Notes under the pieces: model-generated
Databases searched by the model: none
Seen by the model: only the letters and a program-made list of their open reading frames with translations
What the model was told of the DNA's origin: nothing
Assembly: GCF_002737755.1 (NCBI RefSeq)
Contig: NZ_PEGH01000004.1
Location: 124,001 to 188,000 of the forward strand
Direction of reading: 5' to 3'
Origin: Caulobacter sp. BP25
GTDB lineage: Bacteria > Pseudomonadota > Alphaproteobacteria > Caulobacterales > Caulobacteraceae
Length of the DNA: 64,000 bases
Part shown: positions 9,669 to 18,023 of the stretch, piece after piece
Layout of the letters: each line of letters starts with the position of its first letter
Position numbering within the stretch: position 1 is the stretch's first letter
Translations under genes and position numbers: made by a program

Positions 9669-11255
9669 TTAGAACCCGCTGGCGATCGCCGCCTCGGGCC
9701 GGCTCTTCTCCTTGCGGGCGAAGAGGTTGTTGAGGGCGTTGACGTACGCCTTGGCCGAAGCCGTCAGGGTGTCGGTGTCGGCGGCCGCGCCGGTGGCGAT
9801 GCGGCCATCCTCTTCCAGACGCACCGAGACCTGAGCCTGGGCGTCCGTGCCTTCGGTCACCGCGTGCACCTGGAAGAGGCGCAGGGCGGCGCTGTGCGGC
9901 ACGATCTTGTGGATGGCGTTGAACACCGCGTCGACGGGACCGTCGCCGGTCGCCTCGGCCGTGCTGGAGACGCCGTCGACGTCCAGGGTCAGCTCGGCCG
10001 ACTGGCCGTCGGTGCCGGCGACCACGCGCAGACGCGAGACGCGGATCTTTTCCGAACCGCGCGCCAGGGCGTCGTCGACCAGGGCGATGATGTCGTCGTC
10101 GTAAACGTGCTTCTTGCGGTCGGCCAGGTCCTTGAAGCGACCGAAGGCTTCCTTCAGCGCGTTCTCGCCCAGCTCGTAGCCCAGGTCCTTCAGCTTGGCG
10201 CGGAAGGCGTGGCTGCCCGAGTGCTTGCCCATGACCAGGCTCGACGGGGCTTGGCCCACCGATTCCGGCGTCATGATCTCGTAGGTCTCGCGGTTCTTGA
10301 GCATGCCGTCCTGGTGGATGCCGCTCTCGTGCGCGAAGGCGTTCTTGCCGACGATGGCCTTGTTGTACTGCACCGGGAAGCCGGTGATGGCCGAGACGTA
10401 GCGGCTGGCGCGGGTGATGTGGGTGGTGTCGATGCCGGTGCGGTAAGGCAGGCGGTCGCCGCGCACCTTCAGGGCCATGACGATCTCTTCCAGCGCGGCG
10501 TTGCCGGCGCGCTCGCCCAGGCCGTTGATCGCGCACTCGACCTGACGGGCCCCGCCCTGCACGCCGGCCAGGCTGTTGGCCACGGCCAGGCCCAGATCGT
10601 TGTGGCAGTGGGTCGAGAAGATCACCTTGTCGGCGCCCTCGACATTGTTGACCATCCAGTTGAACAGGTCGGCATATTCCGACGGATAGGTGTAGCCGAC
10701 GGTGTCAGGCAGGTTGATCGTCGTGGCGCCGGCCTTGATGGCGGTCTCGACCGCGCGGCGCAGGAACTGGCGGTCGCTGCGGGTGGCGTCCTCGGCCGAC
10801 CACTCGATATCGTCGCGCAGGTTGCGGGCGTGGGCCACCGAGCGGGCGATCACGTCGATGACGGCGTCCGGCTCCATCTGCAGCTTGTGCTTCATGTGCA
10901 GGTCGGACGTGGCGATGACCACGTGGATCCGGCCGCGCTGTGTGGGCTTCAGGGCCTCGGCGCAGCGGTCGATGTCGACCTGGTGGGCGCGGCACAGGCC
11001 GGCGATGGTCGAGTTCTTGACGATCTTGGCCACTTCGCGGACGGCTTCGAAGTCGCCGTTCGAGGCGATCGGGAAGCCGGCCTCGATGATATCGACCCCC
11101 ATCTCCTCGAGGATCTTGGCCAGTTCCAGCTTCTCTTCCAGCGACATCGAAGCGCCGGGCGACTGCTCGCCGTCGCGCATGGTGGTGTCGAAAATGACGA
11201 CGTTGTCGCGCTTGTCGGCGGCGCTGGCGGATACGCCAGAAATATCGGGGGTCAT
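9669..11255 (-). CDS. leuA: 2-isopropylmalate synthase
   Basis: First committed step of leucine synthesis: acetyl-CoA plus 2-oxoisovalerate gives 2-isopropylmalate. The 528-residue protein has the HMGL-like TIM barrel with FDTTMRDGEQSPGASM near residue 23 (catalytic Arg and metal Asp) and the metal-binding pair STHCHNDLGLA. A flexible linker and the C-terminal LeuA allosteric domain that binds leucine follow (from about residue 390, SRLRVVAGTD). Length suits the long alphaproteobacterial type. It stands alone, without leuB/C/D nearby, and is preceded by a probable leucine leader peptide and hairpins at 11256-11455. Confidence 0.97.
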   Translation of the reverse strand: MTPDISGVSASAADKRDNVVIFDTTMRDGEQSPGASMSLEEKLELAKILEEMGVDIIEAGFPIASNGDFEAVREVAKIVKNSTIAGLCRAHQVDIDRCAEALKPTQRGRIHVVIATSDLHMKHKLQMEPDAVIDVIARSVAHARNLRDDIEWSAEDATRSDRQFLRRAVETAIKAGATTINLPDTVGYTYPSEYADLFNWMVNNVEGADKVIFSTHCHNDLGLAVANSLAGVQGGARQVECAINGLGERAGNAALEEIVMALKVRGDRLPYRTGIDTTHITRASRYVSAITGFPVQYNKAIVGKNAFAHESGIHQDGMLKNRETYEIMTPESVGQAPSSLVMGKHSGSHAFRAKLKDLGYELGENALKEAFGRFKDLADRKKHVYDDDIIALVDDALARGSEKIRVSRLRVVAGTDGQSAELTLDVDGVSSTAEATGDGPVDAVFNAIHKIVPHSAALRLFQVHAVTEGTDAQAQVSVRLEEDGRIATGAAADTDTLTASAKAYVNALNNLFARKEKSRPEAAIASGF

Positions 11256-11289
11256 GGGAGTACTCGTCGAATGGGGTGTGTGGCGTGCG

Positions 11290-11360
11290 GGCTGCGGGTC
11301 AAATGTCCCCTGTGCGCCCGGCCACGACGATGCGCGGCCCCTAGAGCGCCCAGGGGCTGG
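11290..11360 (-). promoter_or_regulatory. Probable attenuator hairpins upstream of leuA
   Basis: On the minus strand a GCCCCT...AGGGGC stem (9-base loop) spans the last codons and stop of the putative leader peptide. The same CCCCTG can pair instead with a CAGGGG about 45 bases downstream. Mutually exclusive pairings after a Leu-rich leader are the architecture of ribosome-mediated attenuation. There is no clear T-run, so control may act at translation of leuA or through Rho. Confidence 0.4.
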
Positions 11361-11397
11361 TAAGCCGAAGCGAAAGCAGGTCGCGCGCGACAGTCAT
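11341..11397 (-). CDS. Putative leucine leader peptide (18 aa) of leuA
   Basis: An 18-codon frame ends 85 bases before leuA and encodes MTVARDLLSLRLTSPWAL. Five of 18 codons are Leu, four of them within six positions. Three of these are CTT, an unusual choice in this GC-rich genome, where CTG dominates; rare-codon Leu runs are what leader peptides use to sense charged tRNA-Leu. The stop codon falls inside a hairpin. The ribosome-binding site is weak (AGAAAG). Confidence 0.5.
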   Translation of the reverse strand: MTVARDLLSLRLTSPWAL

Positions 11398-11438
11398 GAG
11401 CGACTTTCTACACAGACACCTTGAATCGAGCAAGCAAT

Positions 11439-11455
11439 TTGCGCCCCGGGCGCAA
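11439..11455. promoter_or_regulatory. 17-base palindrome upstream of the leuA leader
   Basis: TTGCGCC-CCG-GGCGCAA is a perfect inverted repeat with 7-base arms, about 40 bases upstream of the leader-peptide ATG, where the leuA promoter should lie. This position and symmetry suit a repressor or activator operator. No regulator can be assigned. Confidence 0.35.
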
Positions 11456-11607
11456 TCCGTCGCACACAGAGCAATATCCTTGCGCGACGCCGAGCGACAG
11501 AGAACGGATATCTCGCCAGGATGCAAAGCCGAGCCAAGCCCGCACGCCATAACGCCCTCGCCCGCACGGTTCTTGCCAAATCCCAGTACAGCGGTCGGAG
11601 AAGCGCC

Positions 11608-12348
11608 CTACTCCGGCGCGCCGTCCTCGGCCGCCTCGCGTTTCTTCAGCCAAGCGCGGCTGACGAGACCCATGCCCAGCCAGATGACGATGGCCAGCAC
11701 GATCATGACGATGTGCTGCTTGCCGCCGCCCCTCATCGCCTGGACGATCGAATTGCCGGCGAAGGCGGTTAGGGCGATCTTCGGCACGATGCCGATGGCC
11801 GTGCCGGCCGTGAAGTCGCGCAGGCGCATGGGAGTCACCCCGGCGGCCATGTTGACGACGATGAACGGCGCCGAGGGCACCAGGCGCACGATCAGGCTGG
11901 CCATGAAGCCGTTCTTGCCGATCATCCGCATGAACTTGTTCACGCCCTCGGTGGCGAACTCGCGCAGGATCTTCGCGCCATAGGCCCGCCCCAGCCAGAA
12001 CCCCACCAGCGACGAGACCAGGGTCCCGATCCAGCTGTAGGCGAAGCCGGTCCAGGGCCCGAACGCCACCACCGCCGCGGCGATCAGCACGAACTGCGGC
12101 ACGCCCAGGAAGGCCATGACCGCGAAGGCCGCCACCGCCGCCGGCAAGGCCCAGGGCCCCGTGGCCGCGCCCAGCCAGTGCTCGACCGCCGCCTCGCCGT
12201 TCACGCCCAAAAGCTGCGCGCCGAACAGGAAGACGACCCCGACGCCGCCAAACAGCACGAACGAGACCCCCACCATGCGCCAGGCGCGGGCGTCCATATT
12301 GGTCACGAAGTCGATGAAGCGGCGGATCACGCGCCCTGCCTCGCTCAT
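11608..12348 (-). CDS. TVP38/TMEM64 (VTT/DedA-type) membrane protein
   Basis: A 246-residue inner-membrane protein with about six hydrophobic segments. The central VTT (SNARE-associated) domain is recognisable from GVPQFVLIAAAVVAFGPW, then GTLVSSLVGFWLGRAYG, and later SLIVRLVPSAPFIVVNMAAG. The VRLVPSAPF block with its Arg and Pro is the signature re-entrant loop of this superfamily, members of which have been linked to lipid-carrier or lipid scrambling and to proton-coupled transport. The C-terminus is charged (AWLKKREAAEDGAPE). Its role here is unknown. Confidence 0.85.
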   Translation of the reverse strand: MSEAGRVIRRFIDFVTNMDARAWRMVGVSFVLFGGVGVVFLFGAQLLGVNGEAAVEHWLGAATGPWALPAAVAAFAVMAFLGVPQFVLIAAAVVAFGPWTGFAYSWIGTLVSSLVGFWLGRAYGAKILREFATEGVNKFMRMIGKNGFMASLIVRLVPSAPFIVVNMAAGVTPMRLRDFTAGTAIGIVPKIALTAFAGNSIVQAMRGGGKQHIVMIVLAIVIWLGMGLVSRAWLKKREAAEDGAPE

Positions 12349-12458
12349 GCGCGACGCTGGGTCAAGCCGCGTCAGGACGATCCGCGCACCGGCTCGCCCA
12401 GCGATCGCGGATCACCCGGAGAGCTTCGCCTCGCCCCCGATCGGACGGCGTCGCCGTC

Positions 12459-13043
12459 CTACTGGGCCAGCTTGCTCAGGTCGTAGTCGGGCCCAAAGTC
12501 GAGGACGAAAACAGGCCCCAGCTGCACGGTCTGCTTGGCCGATCCCAAGTGCAGGGCGACAGCGCTCGCGCCAGCCGGAATGTCGATGCTGGCCCGACCG
12601 GGCACGGTGTACATCTTCCAGTCCCCGGCGACCTTCACCGGTCCCTGCATCGCGGCGTCGTAAGGCGAGGCCGCTTGCTGAACGCGCACCGCCGAGATCG
12701 TCGCCTCGGCGGGACCGCCGTCCACGCTCTCGGCCTTGGCCCAGAAGGCGACCAGCATCACGTCGCCCTTGGTGATCTTGCCGCTCAGGCTCTGTTGCGC
12801 CCCAACGCTCCAGGGCTTGTCGCCACCAGCCAGCACCTCGACCTTCATCGCGCCGCCCCCGGCGATCGCCTTGTCCTTGACCGGCGTCGTCTTCTGATTG
12901 GCGCCGTGGACGTGCCAGTTGGCGGAAGGCTTGTTGATCGCCTTCTGCAGAATATCGCCATCGCCAGACTGGCGCGCCATCGCCGGCGCGCCGAGCGACA
13001 GAGCCATCGCCGCCATGGCGGCGCACAGGACTCGCTTGTTCAT
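12459..13043 (-). CDS. Exported protein with carbohydrate-binding-like jelly-roll fold
   Basis: A 194-residue protein with a clear Sec signal peptide (MNKRVLCAAMAAMALSLG, cleavage near APAMA-RQ). The mature part reads as a beta-sandwich of the galactose-binding/CBM4-9 type: WSVGAQQSLSGKITKGD, LVAFWAKAES, GDWKMYTV and a closing LGPVFVLDFG strand match the usual pattern of these modules. No catalytic domain is attached, so it may be a small periplasmic sugar- or wall-binding protein. It is divergent from aatA. Confidence 0.65.
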   Translation of the reverse strand: MNKRVLCAAMAAMALSLGAPAMARQSGDGDILQKAINKPSANWHVHGANQKTTPVKDKAIAGGGAMKVEVLAGGDKPWSVGAQQSLSGKITKGDVMLVAFWAKAESVDGGPAEATISAVRVQQAASPYDAAMQGPVKVAGDWKMYTVPGRASIDIPAGASAVALHLGSAKQTVQLGPVFVLDFGPDYDLSKLAQ

Positions 13044-13144
13044 GGGCGCTCCCCTTCCCTCGCCGAGCGATTCCTCGGCCTTGCGTTTCCCCTAAGGCGG
13101 CGGTCGTCTTCGCGCCCTCGCCTCACCTGGTACCGCTATCTTGA

Positions 13145-14509
<1,365 letters not shown>

Positions 14510-14514
14510 GACTC

Positions 14515-14631
14515 AAATCCTCCCCCAGCGGGGGAGGTGTCGGCTCGAAGAGACGACGGAGGGGGAAGAAGCCGGATAGCCCGAACTTCCCCCTCCTGCC
14601 TTCGGCCGCCTCCCCCTTGGGGGGAGGATTT
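14515..14631. repeat. Large nested inverted repeat between convergent genes
   Basis: Outer 12-base arms AAATCCTCCCCC (14515-14526) and GGGGGAGGATTT (14620-14631) enclose a second pair, GGAGGGGGAAG (14558-14568) and CTTCCCCCTCC (14586-14596), plus a small CCCCC-AGC-GGGGG hairpin. The element fills the gap between the aatA stop and the convergent GST stop. It resembles the elements at 25645-25756 and 35028-35152. Likely a repeated intergenic palindrome that also terminates transcription from both sides. Confidence 0.8.
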
Positions 14632-14636
14632 AACGC

Positions 14637-15272
14637 CTACCCATCAATCCAGTCGGTCAGGCCCTCGCGAGCATGGACCTCGCGCAGCGCCGGGCGCTGG
14701 CGGATGCGATCGAGGTAGCGCTTGAGGTTCGGCCATTCGGTCGCGGGCTTGGGCATGTTGCGCGACCAGCGACACAAGATCGTGGCCAACAGGTCGACGC
14801 TCGTAAAGCGGTCACCGACGATGTAGTCGCGATCGGCGAGATGCGCGTCCAGCCGCGCCAGACCGGCCTCTATCCGCGCCCGGGCGGCGGCCTGCACCGC
14901 ATCTTGAGCTTCGCCGCCGGCTGGCTCGTGCGAATAGAACCAGGCGCGGAAATGCGGTTGGAAGCTGTTGGCCAGCCAGAAGCTCCAGCTCAGATATTCC
15001 GCCCGCTCGAGCGAACCAACGGGAGGCGCGAAGCCCGCCTCGGGATGCCGTTCCGCCAGCAGGGTCGCCAGAGCGGCCATCTGCGTCAGCGGCTTGCTAT
15101 CGACGATCAGGGTCGGGACCACCCCGTCCGGATTGAGCGCCAGATACTCGGGCGTCTTGTGCTCGCCCTTTTCGAAATCCAGCAGCTTCAGATCGAACGG
15201 GACGCCGAGCTCCAGCAGCATCCAATGGATGGCCGTGCCGGCCGTGCTGGGCGAACCATAGAGTGTGTACAT
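14637..15272 (-). CDS. Glutathione S-transferase family protein
   Basis: A 211-residue cytosolic GST. The N-terminal thioredoxin-fold domain begins MYTLYGSPSTAGTAIHW, and the conserved cis-Pro region is NPDGVVPTLIVD, followed by PLTQMAALATLLAERHPE. The helical C-terminal domain ends with YIVGDRFTSVDLLATIL. ATG 15272 has GGAGG nine bases upstream and gives the normal family length, although the frame is open to 15446. Substrate unknown. A second GST gene lies divergently 156 bases away. Confidence 0.88.
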   Translation of the reverse strand: MYTLYGSPSTAGTAIHWMLLELGVPFDLKLLDFEKGEHKTPEYLALNPDGVVPTLIVDSKPLTQMAALATLLAERHPEAGFAPPVGSLERAEYLSWSFWLANSFQPHFRAWFYSHEPAGGEAQDAVQAAARARIEAGLARLDAHLADRDYIVGDRFTSVDLLATILCRWSRNMPKPATEWPNLKRYLDRIRQRPALREVHAREGLTDWIDG

Positions 15273-15428
15273 TTTCGGACCTCCGCGCTGTCGCGACGGA
15301 TAGGCGGGTGCTTCTGGCGAACCGTCAATATGAGTGGTCATGCTGCCACATACGGGACCGAAGACGGCGACCCTAATGTCCGGAGCCAAGGCACGCTCCG
15401 ATACTCTAAACAGACGGATGAAGCCGCC

Positions 15429-16013
15429 ATGCTGACCCTCTTCCACGCGCCGCGCTCACGCTCGACCCGTTTCATATGGTTGCTGGAGGAGCTCGGCGCG
15501 CCGTGCGAAATCCGTAAGGTCGACGTCTATCGCGCCGTCAGCAACACCGGCGCGCGCGACCCGGCCAATCCGCATCCGCACGGTCAGGTTCCCGCGCTGA
15601 CGGACGACGGCGTGCTGATCACCGAGTCCGCGGCGATCGCCCTCTACCTGACGGACAAGTTCCCCGCTGCGGGCCTGGGTCCGACGGTCGGTGATCCTTT
15701 GCGCGGCCCTTACCTCTCCTGGCTGGCCTACTACGCCGGCGTTCTGGAGCCAGCCGTCACCAACCTCTGGAAGCAGAGGCAGGATGACCAGGACAAGGCG
15801 CAGTATCAGACGATGGACGAACGGTTGCGCGCCACGCTGGAGGCCTCGCCCTGGCTGTTGGGCGAGCGCTTCTCGGCCGCCGACATCCTGTTCGTCAGCC
15901 TGCTGCAGTTCGCGCGCCAGATGCTGCCGCCGCACAAGGCCTATGACGAATGGCTGGCGCGCGCCAACGCTCGCCCTGCCCTCGCCCGGGCCCTGGCCAA
16001 GGACGACGCCTAA
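15429..16013 (+). CDS. Glutathione S-transferase family protein
   Basis: A 194-residue GST with N-terminal domain start MLTLFHAPRSRSTRFIWLLE, the cis-Pro block HPHGQVPALTDDG and the Glu-Ser pair in VLITESAAIALYL that binds the gamma-glutamyl group. The C-terminal helical domain contains WLLGERFSAADILFVSLL. The start is chosen at ATG 15429 because the family N-terminus begins here, though the frame is open far upstream. Divergent from the GST at 14637-15272, so the pair shares the 15273-15428 promoter interval. Confidence 0.87.
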   Translation: MLTLFHAPRSRSTRFIWLLEELGAPCEIRKVDVYRAVSNTGARDPANPHPHGQVPALTDDGVLITESAAIALYLTDKFPAAGLGPTVGDPLRGPYLSWLAYYAGVLEPAVTNLWKQRQDDQDKAQYQTMDERLRATLEASPWLLGERFSAADILFVSLLQFARQMLPPHKAYDEWLARANARPALARALAKDDA

Positions 16014-16099
16014 GGCGAGGCGCGTCCTGGACTTGCATCCCGCGCGTGTTCGTCCGATGACCTTCAAAGCGCGAGAAGCTCACAGGTCCGGATACCGCC

Positions 16100-16276
16100 A
16101 TGGCCGACGTCGTCAATCTGAACCAAGCCCGCAAGGCCAAGGCCAAGGCTGACGACAAGGCCCGCGCCGCCGAGAACCGCGTCCGCTTTGGCCGCACCAA
16201 GGCGGAGAAGTCGCAAGAGGCCGCTCGCGCCGAGAAGCTGCGGCGCGAGCTGGACGGCGCCAAGCGCGAGGACTGA
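16100..16276 (+). CDS. DUF4169 family small basic protein (58 aa)
   Basis: A short frame encodes MADVVNLNQARKAKAKADD followed by repeats of Lys/Arg/Ala/Glu and the block FGRTKAEK, ending ELDGAKRED. This matches DUF4169, a small alphaproteobacterial family of highly charged helical proteins that usually sits beside a ribbon-helix-helix gene. Here its partner lies 1.2 kb further on, beyond an opposite-strand gene. The stop TGA directly abuts the stop of the convergent gene (TGATCA at 16274-16279). Function unknown. Confidence 0.8.
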   Translation: MADVVNLNQARKAKAKADDKARAAENRVRFGRTKAEKSQEAARAEKLRRELDGAKRED

Positions 16277-17290
16277 TCAGCCGACGTGTCGGTTGATGGC
16301 CACGGCGCGCGGATAGGTGGCCAGGAACCGCTCGGCCACGAAGTGCAGGATCACGTCGGGCTGCTCCCGGTCGATCAGCTCGCCGATCACGTCGCCTTCG
16401 TGCCAAACATAGACTGAGCGCGAAAAATGCTGCGCCAGCAGGTCGATACTCAGCGTGGCGGTCGAGTCTCGGAACACCAGAGCCTTGGGCAGGCTTGGGT
16501 CCTCATGCTCCATGATCACCGTCTCGCGCCCGCCGCCGCCGGGGATATAGCCCTCTGGCGTCTCGACGCGCCGGGTTCGCTTTCGCGCCTCGGGCAGCGT
16601 GTGGGACATCAACACCTCCAGCATGTTGCCGACACGGCCGAGCGATGCGTCGATCTCGAAGTCATCCTTCGCGGCCTCCGGGAGCTGGATGAAGATGTCC
16701 CCTTCCATCCCGGCCACGAAGTGCTGCAGTTGGCCAAAGGCTATGGGATCACCCACGGGCGCGCCGCCAGCCTTCAGCGCCAGGATCGCTTCGCGGTAAA
16801 GGTGATAGGCGCCCAGGAAATTGACGTGGGTGTCGCCGCGGAAGAACAGCAGCCCAAAGCGTTTGAGCTGTTCGAAGCGATCCGCCAGATAAAGGATACG
16901 CCCCGACGCGGCGCTAGCCATCACGGTCGCCGGCCGCTCGTCGTTGGCCGCGATATCCGCCAAGCCGCTCGGCAGCCACTCGCTGTAGACAACGCTTTTC
17001 TCGGGACAGATGACCATCTGATAGTGCCGATCGCCCAAGAGGGTCATTCTATCGGCCAGCAACGCTTCGACAGTCTCCCGCTCCTCGGGGCTCCAGCGCT
17101 TGAGGCCGAACTGCCAGCTCAGGAAATCATTGGTGTCGTTGATCAGGAACACCCAGCCCCCCGGCGCGGCCAGGCCTTTGGCGCCATCCTGAAAGGCTTT
17201 CAGGGATCGAAGGATACCCGCAGCCACCGGCTCTATCGCGGCTGGCTCTATCGCGGCTGGCTGCCGTCGACGGCTAAATTGAAATAGCAT
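16277..17290 (-). CDS. AlgX/AlgJ-like SGNH acyltransferase-domain protein
   Basis: A 337-residue protein resembling the SGNH-like domain of alginate O-acetyltransferases AlgX/AlgJ. Family-like landmarks are VFLINDTNDFLSWQFG near the start, VICPEKSVVYSEWLP, the His/Asp block FFRGDTHVNFLGAY, and LVFRDSTATLSIDLLAQHF, where the Ser of RDS would be the nucleophile. ATG 17290 is used; the open frame further upstream overlaps another gene and has no family similarity. With this start no signal peptide is seen, unlike AlgX and AlgJ. An in-frame 15-base duplication (AAIEP twice) lies near residue 16. Confidence 0.65.
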   Translation of the reverse strand: MLFQFSRRRQPAAIEPAAIEPVAAGILRSLKAFQDGAKGLAAPGGWVFLINDTNDFLSWQFGLKRWSPEERETVEALLADRMTLLGDRHYQMVICPEKSVVYSEWLPSGLADIAANDERPATVMASAASGRILYLADRFEQLKRFGLLFFRGDTHVNFLGAYHLYREAILALKAGGAPVGDPIAFGQLQHFVAGMEGDIFIQLPEAAKDDFEIDASLGRVGNMLEVLMSHTLPEARKRTRRVETPEGYIPGGGGRETVIMEHEDPSLPKALVFRDSTATLSIDLLAQHFSRSVYVWHEGDVIGELIDREQPDVILHFVAERFLATYPRAVAINRHVG

Positions 17291-17455
17291 CGCGCGCGAA
17301 CTCCACAGGCGCAAAACGCTAGACGCTGGCCAGTGCGAGATCAACGCACAATAGAGCCTCCCCCAATGGCCAACCAACGGAGGAACCGTGAGAATCTTCT
17401 CGCCCTGACGGGGGCCGTAATGGCATGGGCCAGATGCAGAAGGATCTGAGCGCGC

Positions 17456-17674
17456 ATGGCAGGATTGAAGAAGCGATCCGTGAACTTGGCTGGTCACGCC
17501 ACGTCTCTCGCGCTCGAGCCGGAATTCTGGGCCGTTCTAGACAGCGCGGCCGCGATGCATGGCTCTAGCCTGGCGGCGCTGATACAGAGGATCGACACCG
17601 AACGAGGCGATCGCCCGCTGGCCTCAGCTTGCCGCGTCTTCGCCCTTTCCCACGTCGCGAGCGACGGGACCTAG
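17456..17674 (+). CDS. Ribbon-helix-helix domain protein (72 aa)
   Basis: A 72-residue protein whose pattern LKKRSVNLAGHATSLALEPEFWAVLDSAAAMHG fits the RHH_4 family: a beta strand with basic residues (KRSVNLAGH), then two helices ending LAALIQRIDTERG. These small DNA-binding-type proteins are the standard neighbour of DUF4169. It lies 166 bases from the AlgX-like gene on the other strand. Target and function unknown. Confidence 0.75.
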   Translation: MAGLKKRSVNLAGHATSLALEPEFWAVLDSAAAMHGSSLAALIQRIDTERGDRPLASACRVFALSHVASDGT

Positions 17675-17909
17675 CCTGGCTGAACGGCCGGACGGCCGGA
17701 CGGCGCTGCGTCGGAACCGCCGGCGGTTTGGGAACATCCTTTAGGGCCGACCATCGTGGCAAGGGCGGCGGCCAATCGGCTCCGCTTCCGACGATGACAC
17801 CCAAGCGCCAGGCGCCAAACACCAGCGCGGCCAGCAGCGCCAGCACCAGCAGGGCCGCCCACGGGGTCTGGCCGTGGTGGGTCCGGTCGCGTTCGCTTCT
17901 GGTGGGCAT
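17565..17909 (-). CDS. Putative small membrane protein (114 aa)
   Basis: The start ATG 17909 has a strong GGGGAG six bases upstream. The product begins MPTRSERDRTHHGQTPW, followed by one membrane helix (AALLVLALLAALVFGAWRLG) and a Pro-rich stretch; I do not recognise it. The last third is Arg/Gly-rich and runs antisense into the ribbon-helix-helix gene, so the true end may be earlier (frameshift) or the protein may really overlap. Divergent from uvrD. Confidence 0.45.
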   Translation of the reverse strand: MPTRSERDRTHHGQTPWAALLVLALLAALVFGAWRLGVIVGSGADWPPPLPRWSALKDVPKPPAVPTQRRPAVRPFSQARSRRSRRGKGRRRGKLRPAGDRLVRCRSSVSAPPG

Positions 17910-18023
17910 GGCGATCTCCCCGTTACCGGACGCTTCAACGGATCAACGGCGCCAAAGCCACCCCGGTTCCGCTTCCTGCGGTTGGGGGTTAAGCCGGGCG
18001 CTGCGTGTGCTACATATGTTCCC

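Noticed and set aside
9535-10536. 333-residue minus-strand frame within leuA
   Set aside because: Arg/Gly/His-rich alternate-frame product of leuA; typical high-GC shadow.
9864-11363. 499-residue plus-strand frame opposite leuA
   Set aside because: Antisense of leuA with Val/Gly/Asp-rich composition and no domain.
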